Of a DNA stretch of 62,800 nt, positions 29,703 through 39,930 are shown in pieces (the stretch's first letter is position 1; the number at the start of each line of letters is the position of its first letter). The notes under the pieces are model-generated. The model saw only the letters and a program-made list of their open reading frames with translations, made no database searches and had not been told where the DNA came from. The DNA lies in assembly GCA_018650165.1 (NCBI GenBank), contig JABIGM010000037.1, forward strand, positions 1 to 62,800, in the 5' to 3' direction. A program made the position numbers and the translations under genes. The DNA comes from Methanobacteriota archaeon. Its GTDB lineage: Archaea; Thermoplasmatota; Poseidoniia; Poseidoniales; Poseidoniaceae.

Positions 29703-32177
29703 TTAGAACGAGAATAGGTCTGTTTGGCGATTTCCGGAGAGCAAATCCTTCGCATTCCAACCAAAAGCCTCTGTAACTCTGCCAAAAGCGGTTGCTAATC
29801 GGTCGGCATAGAACTGTCCGTCGTAATTGGTAACGGGTGATTCTTCTAGCCAAGGTTCTATTTCCATAGGCCGGTTTCTTGCATTGGTAACAATGTATGC
29901 TATCTTCATTCCAGGGGTAAATGGGAGTCCTTTGTCGATTAGTGCTCTTGCAGCCCTAACTTGGATCATCGAATCCGGATTTGAATAATCTTTAGTGAAA
30001 TCCCATTTGGCTCTTTTTTTATCCCATCGGCCTTTGCATGATTTACTCATTATCAAATCTCTAACTGGAACATTACCATCCTTAGCTGCTGCTATCGTCT
30101 CGATTGCCAAAGTGATGGCCGCCTCTGAGTCATCCGAAAGCACATATTCGAACATCTGCTTCATTCCATCTGTCAAATACCTGAATGAATCTGTGCGTTG
30201 GGTTTCATAACCCTTGATCATCATCTTTTCTTTAGGCCATACAACTTGTCCGACATACCTCTTCTTGGCACCATGGCTAAAGAAAACCGATAGGCCTGTT
30301 TCAAATTCAAGTTCTGCACTTGCTTCACTGAACCGTTCTGCCGTACTATGGCCAAACTCAATCATCGCCTCTCTGGGATTTTCAACACCTTCAACTGGTG
30401 TCTTAACAAATATTGAATCTGTATCTGAATACACAACATGGTGACCTTCTTCCCCTAATTTATGAATTATTTTTTTGATGTTTTGTCGCGCCCAAGCGGT
30501 AATGGATGAACCTAAATCACGGTGAGTGAAACGATAAAAACCGCTTGCGAATACGCCATAAAATGAATTCATTAAAATCTTCACAGCATACTGCATTTGG
30601 TCATGATAAGAATGGATTGCATCGTCATTAGCATTACGCATTCCTGCTTTGTGAACATCTCTTTGCGACATCAAATCTTCAAGTAATGTCGGAACCATTC
30701 CGCGTCTGCCTTTTTCGTTTCTAAATTTCGCTCCAGTTGGAGAGGTATAGATTTCCTCACCATCAACCGGTTGGTCTGTACTGCCTTCACCTATTCTAGT
30801 GGTATAACAAATATTCTTTCCAATCATTATTGAGGGGTACATGGATTTGAAATCAAGAATTGCAACCCAGGGGTGTAACCCTGCTTCAACATCGTGAACA
30901 TATCCACCGGTGATCTGCCCTTCTTTTTTATCAGCCGAACCGGTTAATGGGACTCCAATAGCAGTTCTATCTGCCATACGAATTACTAGTGAATCAATCA
31001 GTTGTGAGGTCGTACCATTTGCACTGGTATCAAGTGGAACCTTTGCTACAGCAGCAACTGCTTCTTTCCTTCTGAATGCTTGGATTTTGTGCATAATATC
31101 TAGAGGCAATTCTGCATCTCGTAAACAGTATTCGATGACTACATCGGGCCTAGCCGCCCATTCTTCATCCATCTTGGATGCGTCTACATCCATCTTTTGC
31201 ATGTCTTCATCGTCTGGAAATAATAGTGCTGAAACAAACTTCAGTGTTTCGCGTTGTGGCCTCAGTGCTTGTCTTGCTTGCCACCATGCATCCATTATAC
31301 AACGGCCACCTAGGTTCCAAGCACGTGCTGTTCCTCTAGTCGGATAGAGAGTATCTCTGCGCCTGCCATCTTCTGAAATTGCAACACGGCCCCAGCCCAT
31401 TGTTGCTGCTTTGAGGAATTTATCACGTTTAGAGATGAGATTGGCTCTATCGAAGATTCTACCCATATCGAAATTATCGATATTGTATCCTGTAATAATG
31501 TCAGGGTCGCTGCTTCTTACCAATTCAGTCAAGTCACGAAGTATTGTCTCCTCATCACTAGCAAAGGTATGTCTAGTCCGTTCACCGCTACCCATGTCTT
31601 CGGTTACAACTGCCGCACAGAGTATTGTATCGTGAGCAATGGAGGTCTCTAAGTCAAATGAAAATATCTTGAAAGGGGCTGGGAATGGTTCACAATTACT
31701 CACATCATCCATTGTGATTTCAAGGCAGATGTCTACAGGGTGTTCGGTTACTTCAACCTCCCCTTCTACACTAACATGCATCGAAAAATCACCATCAAGA
31801 AAAAACCGGTTTACAAAGGGAATATCGCCTGATAAAATAGTACATCGGCCAGATAATTCTTTACGGATTTTAGGCACCATGAATGGCTGAGTCACAAAAA
31901 CCTTCCAAACCGGCTTGATTCCCAAATCAGTAAGTTTCATCTCAGGTCCTTCGATTTCTCTAACATCTTCGTGACTTGAGACCCAGTCTAATAAATCGAA
32001 ACTTTGAGACTCGTCCCATCGGCCATTTGGTGTTATCTCGAACCACGGTTTTATTCCATGGACACGCAATAATATGGATTCACCACTACGTGCACGCGCC
32101 CACAGCTCCATGACTGTTGCATCATCTTGAGAGGCGTACCTTCCGGTGATGATTGCCACATCACCACTCCAGCGCAT
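29703..32177 (-). CDS. polB: DNA polymerase family B
   Basis: Exo I FSFDLETS, Exo II-like GYNIDNFDM, motif A DFKSMYPSIM, motif B KILMNSFYGVFAS, motif C YSDTDSIFV; no intein. Confidence 0.97.
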   Translation of the reverse strand: MRWSGDVAIITGRYASQDDATVMELWARARSGESILLRVHGIKPWFEITPNGRWDESQSFDLLDWVSSHEDVREIEGPEMKLTDLGIKPVWKVFVTQPFMVPKIRKELSGRCTILSGDIPFVNRFFLDGDFSMHVSVEGEVEVTEHPVDICLEITMDDVSNCEPFPAPFKIFSFDLETSIAHDTILCAAVVTEDMGSGERTRHTFASDEETILRDLTELVRSSDPDIITGYNIDNFDMGRIFDRANLISKRDKFLKAATMGWGRVAISEDGRRRDTLYPTRGTARAWNLGGRCIMDAWWQARQALRPQRETLKFVSALLFPDDEDMQKMDVDASKMDEEWAARPDVVIEYCLRDAELPLDIMHKIQAFRRKEAVAAVAKVPLDTSANGTTSQLIDSLVIRMADRTAIGVPLTGSADKKEGQITGGYVHDVEAGLHPWVAILDFKSMYPSIMIGKNICYTTRIGEGSTDQPVDGEEIYTSPTGAKFRNEKGRRGMVPTLLEDLMSQRDVHKAGMRNANDDAIHSYHDQMQYAVKILMNSFYGVFASGFYRFTHRDLGSSITAWARQNIKKIIHKLGEEGHHVVYSDTDSIFVKTPVEGVENPREAMIEFGHSTAERFSEASAELEFETGLSVFFSHGAKKRYVGQVVWPKEKMMIKGYETQRTDSFRYLTDGMKQMFEYVLSDDSEAAITLAIETIAAAKDGNVPVRDLIMSKSCKGRWDKKRAKWDFTKDYSNPDSMIQVRAARALIDKGLPFTPGMKIAYIVTNARNRPMEIEPWLEESPVTNYDGQFYADRLATAFGRVTEAFGWNAKDLLSGNRQTDLFSF

Positions 32178-32277
32178 ATTGTAATGTAGAAGTCAATAGG
32201 CCAACTACTTGTCGAAAGTGCACTTGATGATAATTTGCGCACAATCATTGAATACCGGCGGGCTCTGGTCCTCTATG

Positions 32278-33312
32278 ATGAGCCAAGCACCGGTCGATTG
32301 GGACTCCCTTACATTCTCGATGACCGAGACTGATAAAATGTATATTGCAAAGACTGCGATTGATGCTCCGTGGCAACCTGGAGAAATGTTTCCTTACGGC
32401 AACATCTCTATCTCTCCTGCTGCAGGAGTAATCAATTATGGTCAAGGATTATTCGAAGGAATGAAAGCATACAGAACGGCTGCAGGAAGAATAGTTCTAT
32501 TCCGTCCTGAAGAAAATGCTCGTCGAATGCAACGCGGTGCTGACCGACTGAAGATGCCCCCAGTTCCAGAATCCATTTTCATCGATGCGGTAGAACAGTG
32601 TGTACAGCAGAATTCCCGATGGGTACCACCGATGGGCAAAGGTGCACTCTATGTTAGACCACTCCTAAATGGAAGTGGGCCGGTGCTTGGAGTTGCGCCT
32701 GCACCAGAATACACTTTCATGATCTATGTAACACCAGTTGGACCTTATTTCAAAGGTGGAATGAGTTGCATCAAGTTGCTAATCAGTGATGAACACCACA
32801 GAGCTGCTCCCGGCGGTTCAGGTGGAGTCAAGGCTATTGGAAACTATGCTCCCGGTATGATGCCTTCTAAGAAAGCGAAAGCCGCGGGATTTGCAGAGGT
32901 AATCTATCTGGATGCTGAAGAGCACAAATATGTGGAAGAAGTTGGCGCTGCTAATTTCTTCTGCTTGAAAGATGGAGTGCTGTATACTCCTGAATTAACT
33001 GGCACTATTTTGCCAGGTATTACACGTGACTCAATAATTCAACTAGCGCGTCACATGGGTTACGAAGTAGTTGAAACAAAGGTTGCAGCCGATTTTGCTA
33101 TGGCGGCTGAAGAAGCATTTTGTTGTGGTACTGCTGCAGTAATTTCCCCAATTGGTTCTATCACATTAGGTGATAATACAGCAACATACGGTGACGGAGT
33201 CACACCTGGGAAGTTAACTCAGCAATTGTATGATGCGCTAACTAATATCCAAAACGAAGTCGATGAAGACCTATTTGGATGGGTTCACCCGGTACCCATG
33301 GAAATGCCATAG
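32278..33312 (+). CDS. ilvE: Branched-chain amino acid aminotransferase
   Basis: YGQGLFEGMKAYRT, KAIGNYAPGMMPSKKAKAAGFAEVIYLDAEEHKYVEEVGAANFF. Confidence 0.95.
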   Translation: MSQAPVDWDSLTFSMTETDKMYIAKTAIDAPWQPGEMFPYGNISISPAAGVINYGQGLFEGMKAYRTAAGRIVLFRPEENARRMQRGADRLKMPPVPESIFIDAVEQCVQQNSRWVPPMGKGALYVRPLLNGSGPVLGVAPAPEYTFMIYVTPVGPYFKGGMSCIKLLISDEHHRAAPGGSGGVKAIGNYAPGMMPSKKAKAAGFAEVIYLDAEEHKYVEEVGAANFFCLKDGVLYTPELTGTILPGITRDSIIQLARHMGYEVVETKVAADFAMAAEEAFCCGTAAVISPIGSITLGDNTATYGDGVTPGKLTQQLYDALTNIQNEVDEDLFGWVHPVPMEMP

Positions 33313-33363
33313 TTTGCAAGGGGTCCCCTTCCGAATGTCCATGCAAAGCCTAATCAAACTTGA

Positions 33364-34680
33364 TTAATCCTCAGTCATCCAACGTCCTTGGAATGAGTCA
33401 TCGGTATTATCGATGTGAATGAATAGAGAGAAAGCAGTCCAAACTAATGTGTTGAATCCATCTCCAAGTTGATCTTCACCACCGGCCTTTGCAACCATGA
33501 AGTCGAGATTATCAGTGGGGCTATGCCACTCTTGCCAAAATGATGCATCGCCACCTGCACTGAAGAAGTTGAAAGTAGCATAGCCTTGTGTGAAGAATGA
33601 ACAGTGGTCACTTGCACATGATTCTGCGGCTTCCCAATAGATGTCATTAGCAGCGACATCATGGAAATTCATTTCATCCTCGACAACCAAACGTACCCAT
33701 TCTAGCATGGTTGCTAAGTTCTCATCGTTAGCACCTGCTGTTGCGATTGAGAGGTCGTAAGGCCCATAGCCAGGTGGTGGAATGATTGGGTAGTTCAGGG
33801 ACACCATGTCGAAATTCATATACGCCTTTACCGCCTTACCTTCAGGAAGGTGGTTTACGAATGCTGCACTTCCTAACAATCCTTCTTCTTCACAGGCCCA
33901 TAGTGCTGCTACAACTGTATGGTCCCATTCTCTAGAAGCAATCGCTTGTGCAACTTCCATTGAAACGGTGGAGCCACTAGTATCATCATTTGCACCTTCA
34001 GTAGTTCCTCCTCCTGGTGGAGTGAAGGCGTAACCAACATCAAAATGGCCACCCAATACAATGTATTGGTCTGGATACACATTGCCGTATTTGTAGCCAA
34101 CGACATTCAGTTGGTCTGGGTCATCTTCGTATCTTGTTACTTCAACGAAATCAAATCCATAGGTCTCCCATTCGGTTTTCATAGCCTCGGCTGCATTTTC
34201 GTAACTCTGACCGGTATTACCATCATGAGTTGTAGTAGATGCACACCAGCGATTATTGTAATCAGTGGTTAGCATATCGATTGTATCAAATGCTCTGCGT
34301 CCATCTAAGAACATCATTTCACTACTATCCTCGAGCATCATTGTTGCATTCCATACCTCGTTTCCAGCAGTAATAGTTAGTTCAATATCGGTGCGTTCTG
34401 TATCTAAAACAAGAATTTCTAGTGTGGTTTGTGAGGCTGGGAAAGTCATTTCTTGAGCATCTTTGAACACGCCATCCGCATCGACGAAGAATAAACCTGC
34501 AGACCGATTAGCTGTCCAATCTACATTTGAATCAACTTCGATTGAGAGGAATTGTCCCCGTAGGGCTGTTGAAATATCTTCCACACTAAGACTTGGGTCG
34601 GTCTCTTCAGCCCCGTCCTCGCCAAAACATCCACTAAATGATGCAATGAACAATATTGTTACAATGAAAAAAGCGCGCAT
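33364..34680 (-). CDS. M28-family zinc peptidase, lipoprotein
   Basis: MRAFFIVTILFIASFSGC lipobox; VLGGHFDVG, GANDDTSGS, CEEEGLLGS and the C-terminal CASDHCSFF motifs. Confidence 0.9.
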   Translation of the reverse strand: MRAFFIVTILFIASFSGCFGEDGAEETDPSLSVEDISTALRGQFLSIEVDSNVDWTANRSAGLFFVDADGVFKDAQEMTFPASQTTLEILVLDTERTDIELTITAGNEVWNATMMLEDSSEMMFLDGRRAFDTIDMLTTDYNNRWCASTTTHDGNTGQSYENAAEAMKTEWETYGFDFVEVTRYEDDPDQLNVVGYKYGNVYPDQYIVLGGHFDVGYAFTPPGGGTTEGANDDTSGSTVSMEVAQAIASREWDHTVVAALWACEEEGLLGSAAFVNHLPEGKAVKAYMNFDMVSLNYPIIPPPGYGPYDLSIATAGANDENLATMLEWVRLVVEDEMNFHDVAANDIYWEAAESCASDHCSFFTQGYATFNFFSAGGDASFWQEWHSPTDNLDFMVAKAGGEDQLGDGFNTLVWTAFSLFIHIDNTDDSFQGRWMTED

Positions 34681-34684
34681 AATA

Positions 34685-35968
34685 TCACAACTGACATGGT
34701 TCGAGATGAGTTTTACCATTCATCATTGGTACGAGGCATTTTGGAACTCTAACTCGGCCGTCTTCTAACTGGTTTTGTTCCATTATTGCTACTAGAGCAC
34801 GGCTAGTAGCAACTGCTGTAGAGTTTAGAGTATGAACTGCAGCGTTACCTTCACTTGTTCGGTAACGCATTCGTAAACGATTTGCTTGGTAATCTGTACA
34901 ATTAGAACAGGACACTACCTCTTTGAATGCCTCAGCACCAGGTAGCCAAGCCTCTAAATCGTACTTGCGTGCTGCAACCGTGCCCATATCTCCTGTACAG
35001 ATATTTACGACCTCGTAATGTAGGTCAAGTGCATCCCAAAGGTCTACACAATTTTTCAACAAATCCTCATGATGATCCCATGAATCATCGGGGTGTGTAA
35101 TCACAACTTGCTCAATCTTGGTAAATTGATGAACGCGCCAAATACCACGATCAGAAAGGCCGTGTGCACCGACTTCCCTACGGAAACAAGGGCTGACTCC
35201 TACCAGTTTTATTGGAAGTAAACTCGGTTCAATGACCTCATCCATGTACATCGACGTAAGAGGATGTTCGCTAGTTGCAATCATGTATAGTGGGTCGGGG
35301 GTAATTCCATACATTACTGTCTCGAAATCCGATAGATCAGTAACCCCTTCATATGCATCTCTATTCATCATTACAGGAGGTTGGATGAATGTGAATCCGC
35401 GCCCAATTAAGAAATCTACAGCGTAAGTTTGCAAGGCGAGTTCCAGACGGGCAAGATCGCCTTTTAGGAAGAAGAATCGACTGCCTGCAACTTTTGCAGC
35501 GCGCTCCAAATCCACCCATTTATTCATTTCAATCAGTTCATTGTGAGTCTTTGGTTCAAAATCGAATTGTGGTTTTTCACCATGTAAGGAATGCTGGGTA
35601 TTTCCACCTTCGTCGGCTCCAATTGGAACTGCCTCATGTAGTAAATTTGGAATACGCATTCGAATGCTATCTCTTTCTTCAAGGAGAGAATTTGCTTTCT
35701 CATCAAGTTGTGCAATACGGTCGCCTAAGTCTTTGACTTGAGCCATTATCCTGTCAGCATCTTCTTTGCTACCGCTCTTCTTTGCATCTGCGATACCTTT
35801 TGCAGCAAGATTACGTTCGCGGCGACCATCTTCCATAGACTTGAGAGCATTACGCCACTCCTCATCGATGGCGATTACACGATTGATTCTGTCATGAGGT
35901 ATTCCTCGTTTATCGTGATCGGCACGGATTTTATCCGCATCGTTTCGGAATAACTCCATACTTAACAT
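34685..35968 (-). CDS. serS: Seryl-tRNA synthetase
   Basis: Class II motifs: VGVSPCFRREVGAHGLSDRGIWRVHQFTKIEQ; TLNSTAVATSRALVAIMEQ. Confidence 0.96.
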   Translation of the reverse strand: MLSMELFRNDADKIRADHDKRGIPHDRINRVIAIDEEWRNALKSMEDGRRERNLAAKGIADAKKSGSKEDADRIMAQVKDLGDRIAQLDEKANSLLEERDSIRMRIPNLLHEAVPIGADEGGNTQHSLHGEKPQFDFEPKTHNELIEMNKWVDLERAAKVAGSRFFFLKGDLARLELALQTYAVDFLIGRGFTFIQPPVMMNRDAYEGVTDLSDFETVMYGITPDPLYMIATSEHPLTSMYMDEVIEPSLLPIKLVGVSPCFRREVGAHGLSDRGIWRVHQFTKIEQVVITHPDDSWDHHEDLLKNCVDLWDALDLHYEVVNICTGDMGTVAARKYDLEAWLPGAEAFKEVVSCSNCTDYQANRLRMRYRTSEGNAAVHTLNSTAVATSRALVAIMEQNQLEDGRVRVPKCLVPMMNGKTHLEPCQL

Positions 35969-35977
35969 ATAATCACC

Positions 35978-38203
35978 TCAGAACGAAATACCAAACTTGA
36001 ATGCTGCACTACCTACGAAGATTAGTCCTCCGACAATGTATCCCAGAATTGCTCCACCGTTTAGCAATGGTAGTCCGGCCTGTGGCCTACCAGATGCAAC
36101 ATACCCCATCAGGACCAAGTATCCTACAAGACCACCGATGAGCGCTGCAATTCCCACCGCCAGCCCATCAGTCGGTATCGAGTCAACACATGATACAACT
36201 AACATGCCAGGGAAGATAACATCTCCAAGACCCATGAACATTGCTTCCTTTGGCTTCTTTCTCTTCGTTGGCATAACGGCAGCAGAACCATTCGATGATC
36301 TGTTTGCCTGTTCTGCATCGGAAGGTGGACGGATGCTCTCCTTTCCTTCAAGCATTGAATAGCCACTTTCTTGCGGTGCGACTAAAAGAATAGGTAAATT
36401 AAGGCCAATCATTGTATCTGCAAGGTCTAGCATATGCTTAGAACGATAAACAGCCCAAGCATCATAAACAGCAGCTAATATCATGAAGATAACTATCAGA
36501 GTTGGAACGAATGTTACTCCAAGCATCACGATTACACCGCCGCCAACAAGGACGCCTACTGTGTTTACCACATACCACTCTGGGTGGAAAATTAGTGCTG
36601 CCATTAGAATAACTGCTAAAATAAATCCAACTAAGAATGCTGTATCAGACCATTGAACACCATAGGTATTGTACATTGTTTCTGAATCAAAAGCTCCAGT
36701 CTGAATTTCCATTGTATATTGGTTCATAGTTTCATTAATTGTTCCAGTATGAATTACTGTAATATCCCAATCCTTTGCTGAGATTATGCTCTCACTGGAA
36801 ACTGCAATATCAAGTGTAGCGTATTCGATTAAGGACGGCCCGAATAGGCCATGTACTCCATCGGCATCTGCAATCCACAATTCATTTTCTTCATTTTTAG
36901 TCAAGTCAAAACTATTGATTGCAGTGATTGGCCCGGAGAATACATCGCCGCCATGGAATTTATCTTCTTCGTCGAATGTTCCGACCGGCTCTTCGATTTC
37001 ATCATCGATAACATATGCCTTGACCGCTCCATCATAATAGCCAATCATTGCCAAGGATTCATCGGTACCCCAGGGGCTACTAATAATTTCAAAGGCGGTG
37101 ATAAGATTGTCATCTTCAATATATTCGACCCACTCAACAGTACACTCATCGACCCAGCCGCTAGGAGCTGGCCCGGGGATATGCGGGTCTGAAGTTTCTT
37201 CCAAATGTATCATTGCCGCCCCTATTGGAGTTACGAGTAGTAAACTATCTTCGTCATATTGTTTCATCTCTAATATTTTCTCATTTAGTTGCAATTGTGG
37301 ATATGACCATTTTGCCTGATGAATTGTAATATTAGTTTGATGGAATGTATTTCGGCGTAGCAATTCATTACCTGGGGTGATAATGTAAATCGCTCCTTTC
37401 GATTCATTCAAATCTCCAACAGGGTTTTCAACAACTTCTAAAGCAGCAATACAACCATTAATTTCGGGATTTGTAGTAATATTATCGACTGTTCCATCCC
37501 ACTCAGAGTCATCAAAACAAGCGTATTTACTGAGGATTTCACCGCTGTCTTTGTCAAAAGACCAAATCCATGCGCCATTGGTAACAGTGTACGCATATGT
37601 TCCTTCAATTACATTGAAAGTAGGGTCTCCTGGTATCGAGTTAAGTTCAAGTGACCATTCTAGAGATGTATCTGCAGAACGTTTTGAGATTACGAAAGTG
37701 TGATTTTCATGGCTATTTCTCCAATTTGTAATTTGCGTAATCATGGTTCCATCAGTATTTAGTGAAACAATTTCTTCTCCAATTTGTTCACTTTCGGTCA
37801 ATACAAAAGCCTCGGTTTCTATTTCAGGGATCAAAAGGATGTGTGCTCCTGGAACAGTAGTATAGCAAAGTGCGAGGAAGAGAACGAAGAGTAATCCATA
37901 CTTGATTACCTTCTCCAAATGTTTTTTTGCCAACCACAAAATGACAAAGGTAAATGCAAAAATTGCCAATAATTCAAGCGCTATCCATCGTGCTTGAGTA
38001 GAACCTGATTCACCAAACGCCTGTAAATTTGCTGCATTGAACCAAGGCTGAAGCCAAATCCCTAATGCAATGGTTATTACGAACATGAAGGCCATGCCTA
38101 ACATGCCTGGAGCCTGCTCCATCATATTGGCAAGAAGACTGTCCTCCTTTGCTAATTCACGCTCTACGCGCTTGATTTGGTCCTCTGGCACAGACTCTCC
38201 CAT
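35978..38203 (-). CDS. Presenilin/SPP-like (A22-type) intramembrane aspartyl protease with large extracytoplasmic insert
   Basis: C-terminal half has YD (LAAVYDAWAVYRSKHM) and GLGD (MFMGLGDVIFPGM), then AGLPLLNGGAILGYIVGG in place of the PAL segment; about 9 predicted TMs; roughly 350-aa soluble insert after the third TM. Confidence 0.8.
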   Translation of the reverse strand: MGESVPEDQIKRVERELAKEDSLLANMMEQAPGMLGMAFMFVITIALGIWLQPWFNAANLQAFGESGSTQARWIALELLAIFAFTFVILWLAKKHLEKVIKYGLLFVLFLALCYTTVPGAHILLIPEIETEAFVLTESEQIGEEIVSLNTDGTMITQITNWRNSHENHTFVISKRSADTSLEWSLELNSIPGDPTFNVIEGTYAYTVTNGAWIWSFDKDSGEILSKYACFDDSEWDGTVDNITTNPEINGCIAALEVVENPVGDLNESKGAIYIITPGNELLRRNTFHQTNITIHQAKWSYPQLQLNEKILEMKQYDEDSLLLVTPIGAAMIHLEETSDPHIPGPAPSGWVDECTVEWVEYIEDDNLITAFEIISSPWGTDESLAMIGYYDGAVKAYVIDDEIEEPVGTFDEEDKFHGGDVFSGPITAINSFDLTKNEENELWIADADGVHGLFGPSLIEYATLDIAVSSESIISAKDWDITVIHTGTINETMNQYTMEIQTGAFDSETMYNTYGVQWSDTAFLVGFILAVILMAALIFHPEWYVVNTVGVLVGGGVIVMLGVTFVPTLIVIFMILAAVYDAWAVYRSKHMLDLADTMIGLNLPILLVAPQESGYSMLEGKESIRPPSDAEQANRSSNGSAAVMPTKRKKPKEAMFMGLGDVIFPGMLVVSCVDSIPTDGLAVGIAALIGGLVGYLVLMGYVASGRPQAGLPLLNGGAILGYIVGGLIFVGSAAFKFGISF

Positions 38204-38265
38204 GCTTTACACCGAGAGTGAGGGTGGTTTTCTAATCATTGGAGCGCGTGGCCCCTACGGGGCCA

Positions 38266-39396
38266 ATGACAATGCAAACGCCGAGGGAGTGGTTTTTCGC
38301 TTCAAAAACCAAGGGTATGTCCCTTGGATTATCGCGTGTAAACGTTGCACTGGAAGCCCTTGGCCGGCCTGACAAAAAGATGGACTGCATTCATGTTGCA
38401 GGCTCAAATGGCAAGGGTAGTGCTTGTGCGCAACTAGTTGCGGGACTAGTTAGAGCGGGATACCATGTTGGCATGTTTTCTTCGCCCCATCTTATCCAAG
38501 TTGAGGAACGGGTTAGAATTGATGGAAAATCAATTTCAAATGATGAATTTAATGAAGCGCTTTCTAAGGTTATGAAACTTGAAATCGAATTAACTTTTTT
38601 TGAAATAACCTATCTTGTTTCACTAATTGCTTGCCATAAGGCTGGAGTTTCAATAATGGTATTAGAAACGGGACTAGGTGGCCGATTAGATGCGACTAGA
38701 AGTGCGGATGTTGTCGGTTGTCTGGTGACATCGGTAAGTTTTGAGCATAGTGAGGTTTTGGGAGATACTATTGAGAAAATTGCCCAGGAAAAAGCCGCTA
38801 TTTGGCGACCTGGTGTGCCGATGCTAATTCGAGACCCCGGTTCTGCAAGAATTAGAAATGCGATGCGTGAAGAAGCGATAACTGCCCGATTTTATAATCC
38901 TGAAAAATCTACATTTATGGATGAAGCAGCAGATCTAGCAGAAGTGATGTGTAAAATGCTTGGATACTCGTTTGTCAGAAGACCGATAAACTGGCCGGCA
39001 AGAATGCAATTTATCCAAGGTAATCCAAATTATTTGATAGAGGCTGCTCACAATCCTAGTGGAATGCTAAGAGTAATTCCTGAAATTGCAGCCATACTTC
39101 CTAAAAAATGGTCGCTTTTATTTGGAACCTCGCCACAACAAGAAATGGACCAATTTCTAAGCCCTCTCGATTGGCTAATCAAATCACATCCCCCTGTTGA
39201 AATAATCACAACAGAACCACAAGATGGTAGATACCCGGGGATTGTTGAACCTATTGAAGGCATAATGCATATCCAAAATCCAGTTACTGCGGTTCAATCA
39301 TTCACAAAAAAAACAGATTTGATTTTGGTAACTGGTTCCCTCTACTTGTGCGGAAATATACTTTCGCATCTTGGCCTTAATGCCGACATAGTTTGA
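38266..39396 (+). CDS. folC: Folylpolyglutamate synthase / Mur ligase family
   Basis: HVAGSNGKGSACAQLVAGLVRAGYHVGMFSSPHL, ETGLGGRLDATRSADV. Confidence 0.92.
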   Translation: MTMQTPREWFFASKTKGMSLGLSRVNVALEALGRPDKKMDCIHVAGSNGKGSACAQLVAGLVRAGYHVGMFSSPHLIQVEERVRIDGKSISNDEFNEALSKVMKLEIELTFFEITYLVSLIACHKAGVSIMVLETGLGGRLDATRSADVVGCLVTSVSFEHSEVLGDTIEKIAQEKAAIWRPGVPMLIRDPGSARIRNAMREEAITARFYNPEKSTFMDEAADLAEVMCKMLGYSFVRRPINWPARMQFIQGNPNYLIEAAHNPSGMLRVIPEIAAILPKKWSLLFGTSPQQEMDQFLSPLDWLIKSHPPVEIITTEPQDGRYPGIVEPIEGIMHIQNPVTAVQSFTKKTDLILVTGSLYLCGNILSHLGLNADIV

Positions 39397-39422
39397 TGAG
39401 GCCCTCCCAACTGGCTTGCACG

Positions 39423-39896
39423 ATGAAGGACAAACACCTTGCAATTCGCATCGAACAATGTTTAGCACTTGCAAAAGCTAGTAACTGTCCGCGTCGAAAT
39501 TTTGGTGCGCTATTAGTTGACCCGGAAAGAAATGTTGTACTAATGGATGGATACAACGGAGGGCCACGTGGTGGCGGTGAACTTTGTGGTGGTGATGAAT
39601 GTCTGCGGGATACTATGGACATTAAATCTGGAACTCGTGTAGAAATCGGTTGTCACCATGCAGAAATGAATCTGATTTGTAATGCTGCTGCAAATGGTGT
39701 ACCAACCAAAAATGCTTGGCTATTAGTCACAGGAGAGCCATGTATGATGTGTGCAAAATTAATTCATCATGCAGGTATTGGAAAGGTAATCATTGTTGAC
39801 GGTGGTTTTGGAGGAGAGAACGGAATCGGTTATCTCGATGAACACGGCGTGGAAATTCAACGGACTGATGGACCAAAGGACCCTCGATTTTTGTAG
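39423..39896 (+). CDS. dCMP deaminase-like (CDA-fold) deaminase
   Basis: CHHAEMNLI (HAE) and GEPCMMCAKLIHHAGI (PCxxC); GYNGGPRG. Confidence 0.9.
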   Translation: MKDKHLAIRIEQCLALAKASNCPRRNFGALLVDPERNVVLMDGYNGGPRGGGELCGGDECLRDTMDIKSGTRVEIGCHHAEMNLICNAAANGVPTKNAWLLVTGEPCMMCAKLIHHAGIGKVIIVDGGFGGENGIGYLDEHGVEIQRTDGPKDPRFL

Positions 39897-39930
39897 GTAG
39901 TTTCAAGACTGGAACTAGAATCATTAGGAC

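Noticed and set aside
29703-32177. Possible intein in DNA polymerase B, and likewise in aIF5B
   Set aside because: Catalytic motifs A, B and C are continuous with normal spacing; no intein block motifs seen.
33313-33363. Inverted repeat ttgcaaggggtccccttccgaatgtccatgcaa between convergent genes
   Set aside because: Short, imperfect and in a convergent intergenic gap; most simply a modest bidirectional terminator, not strong enough to list.
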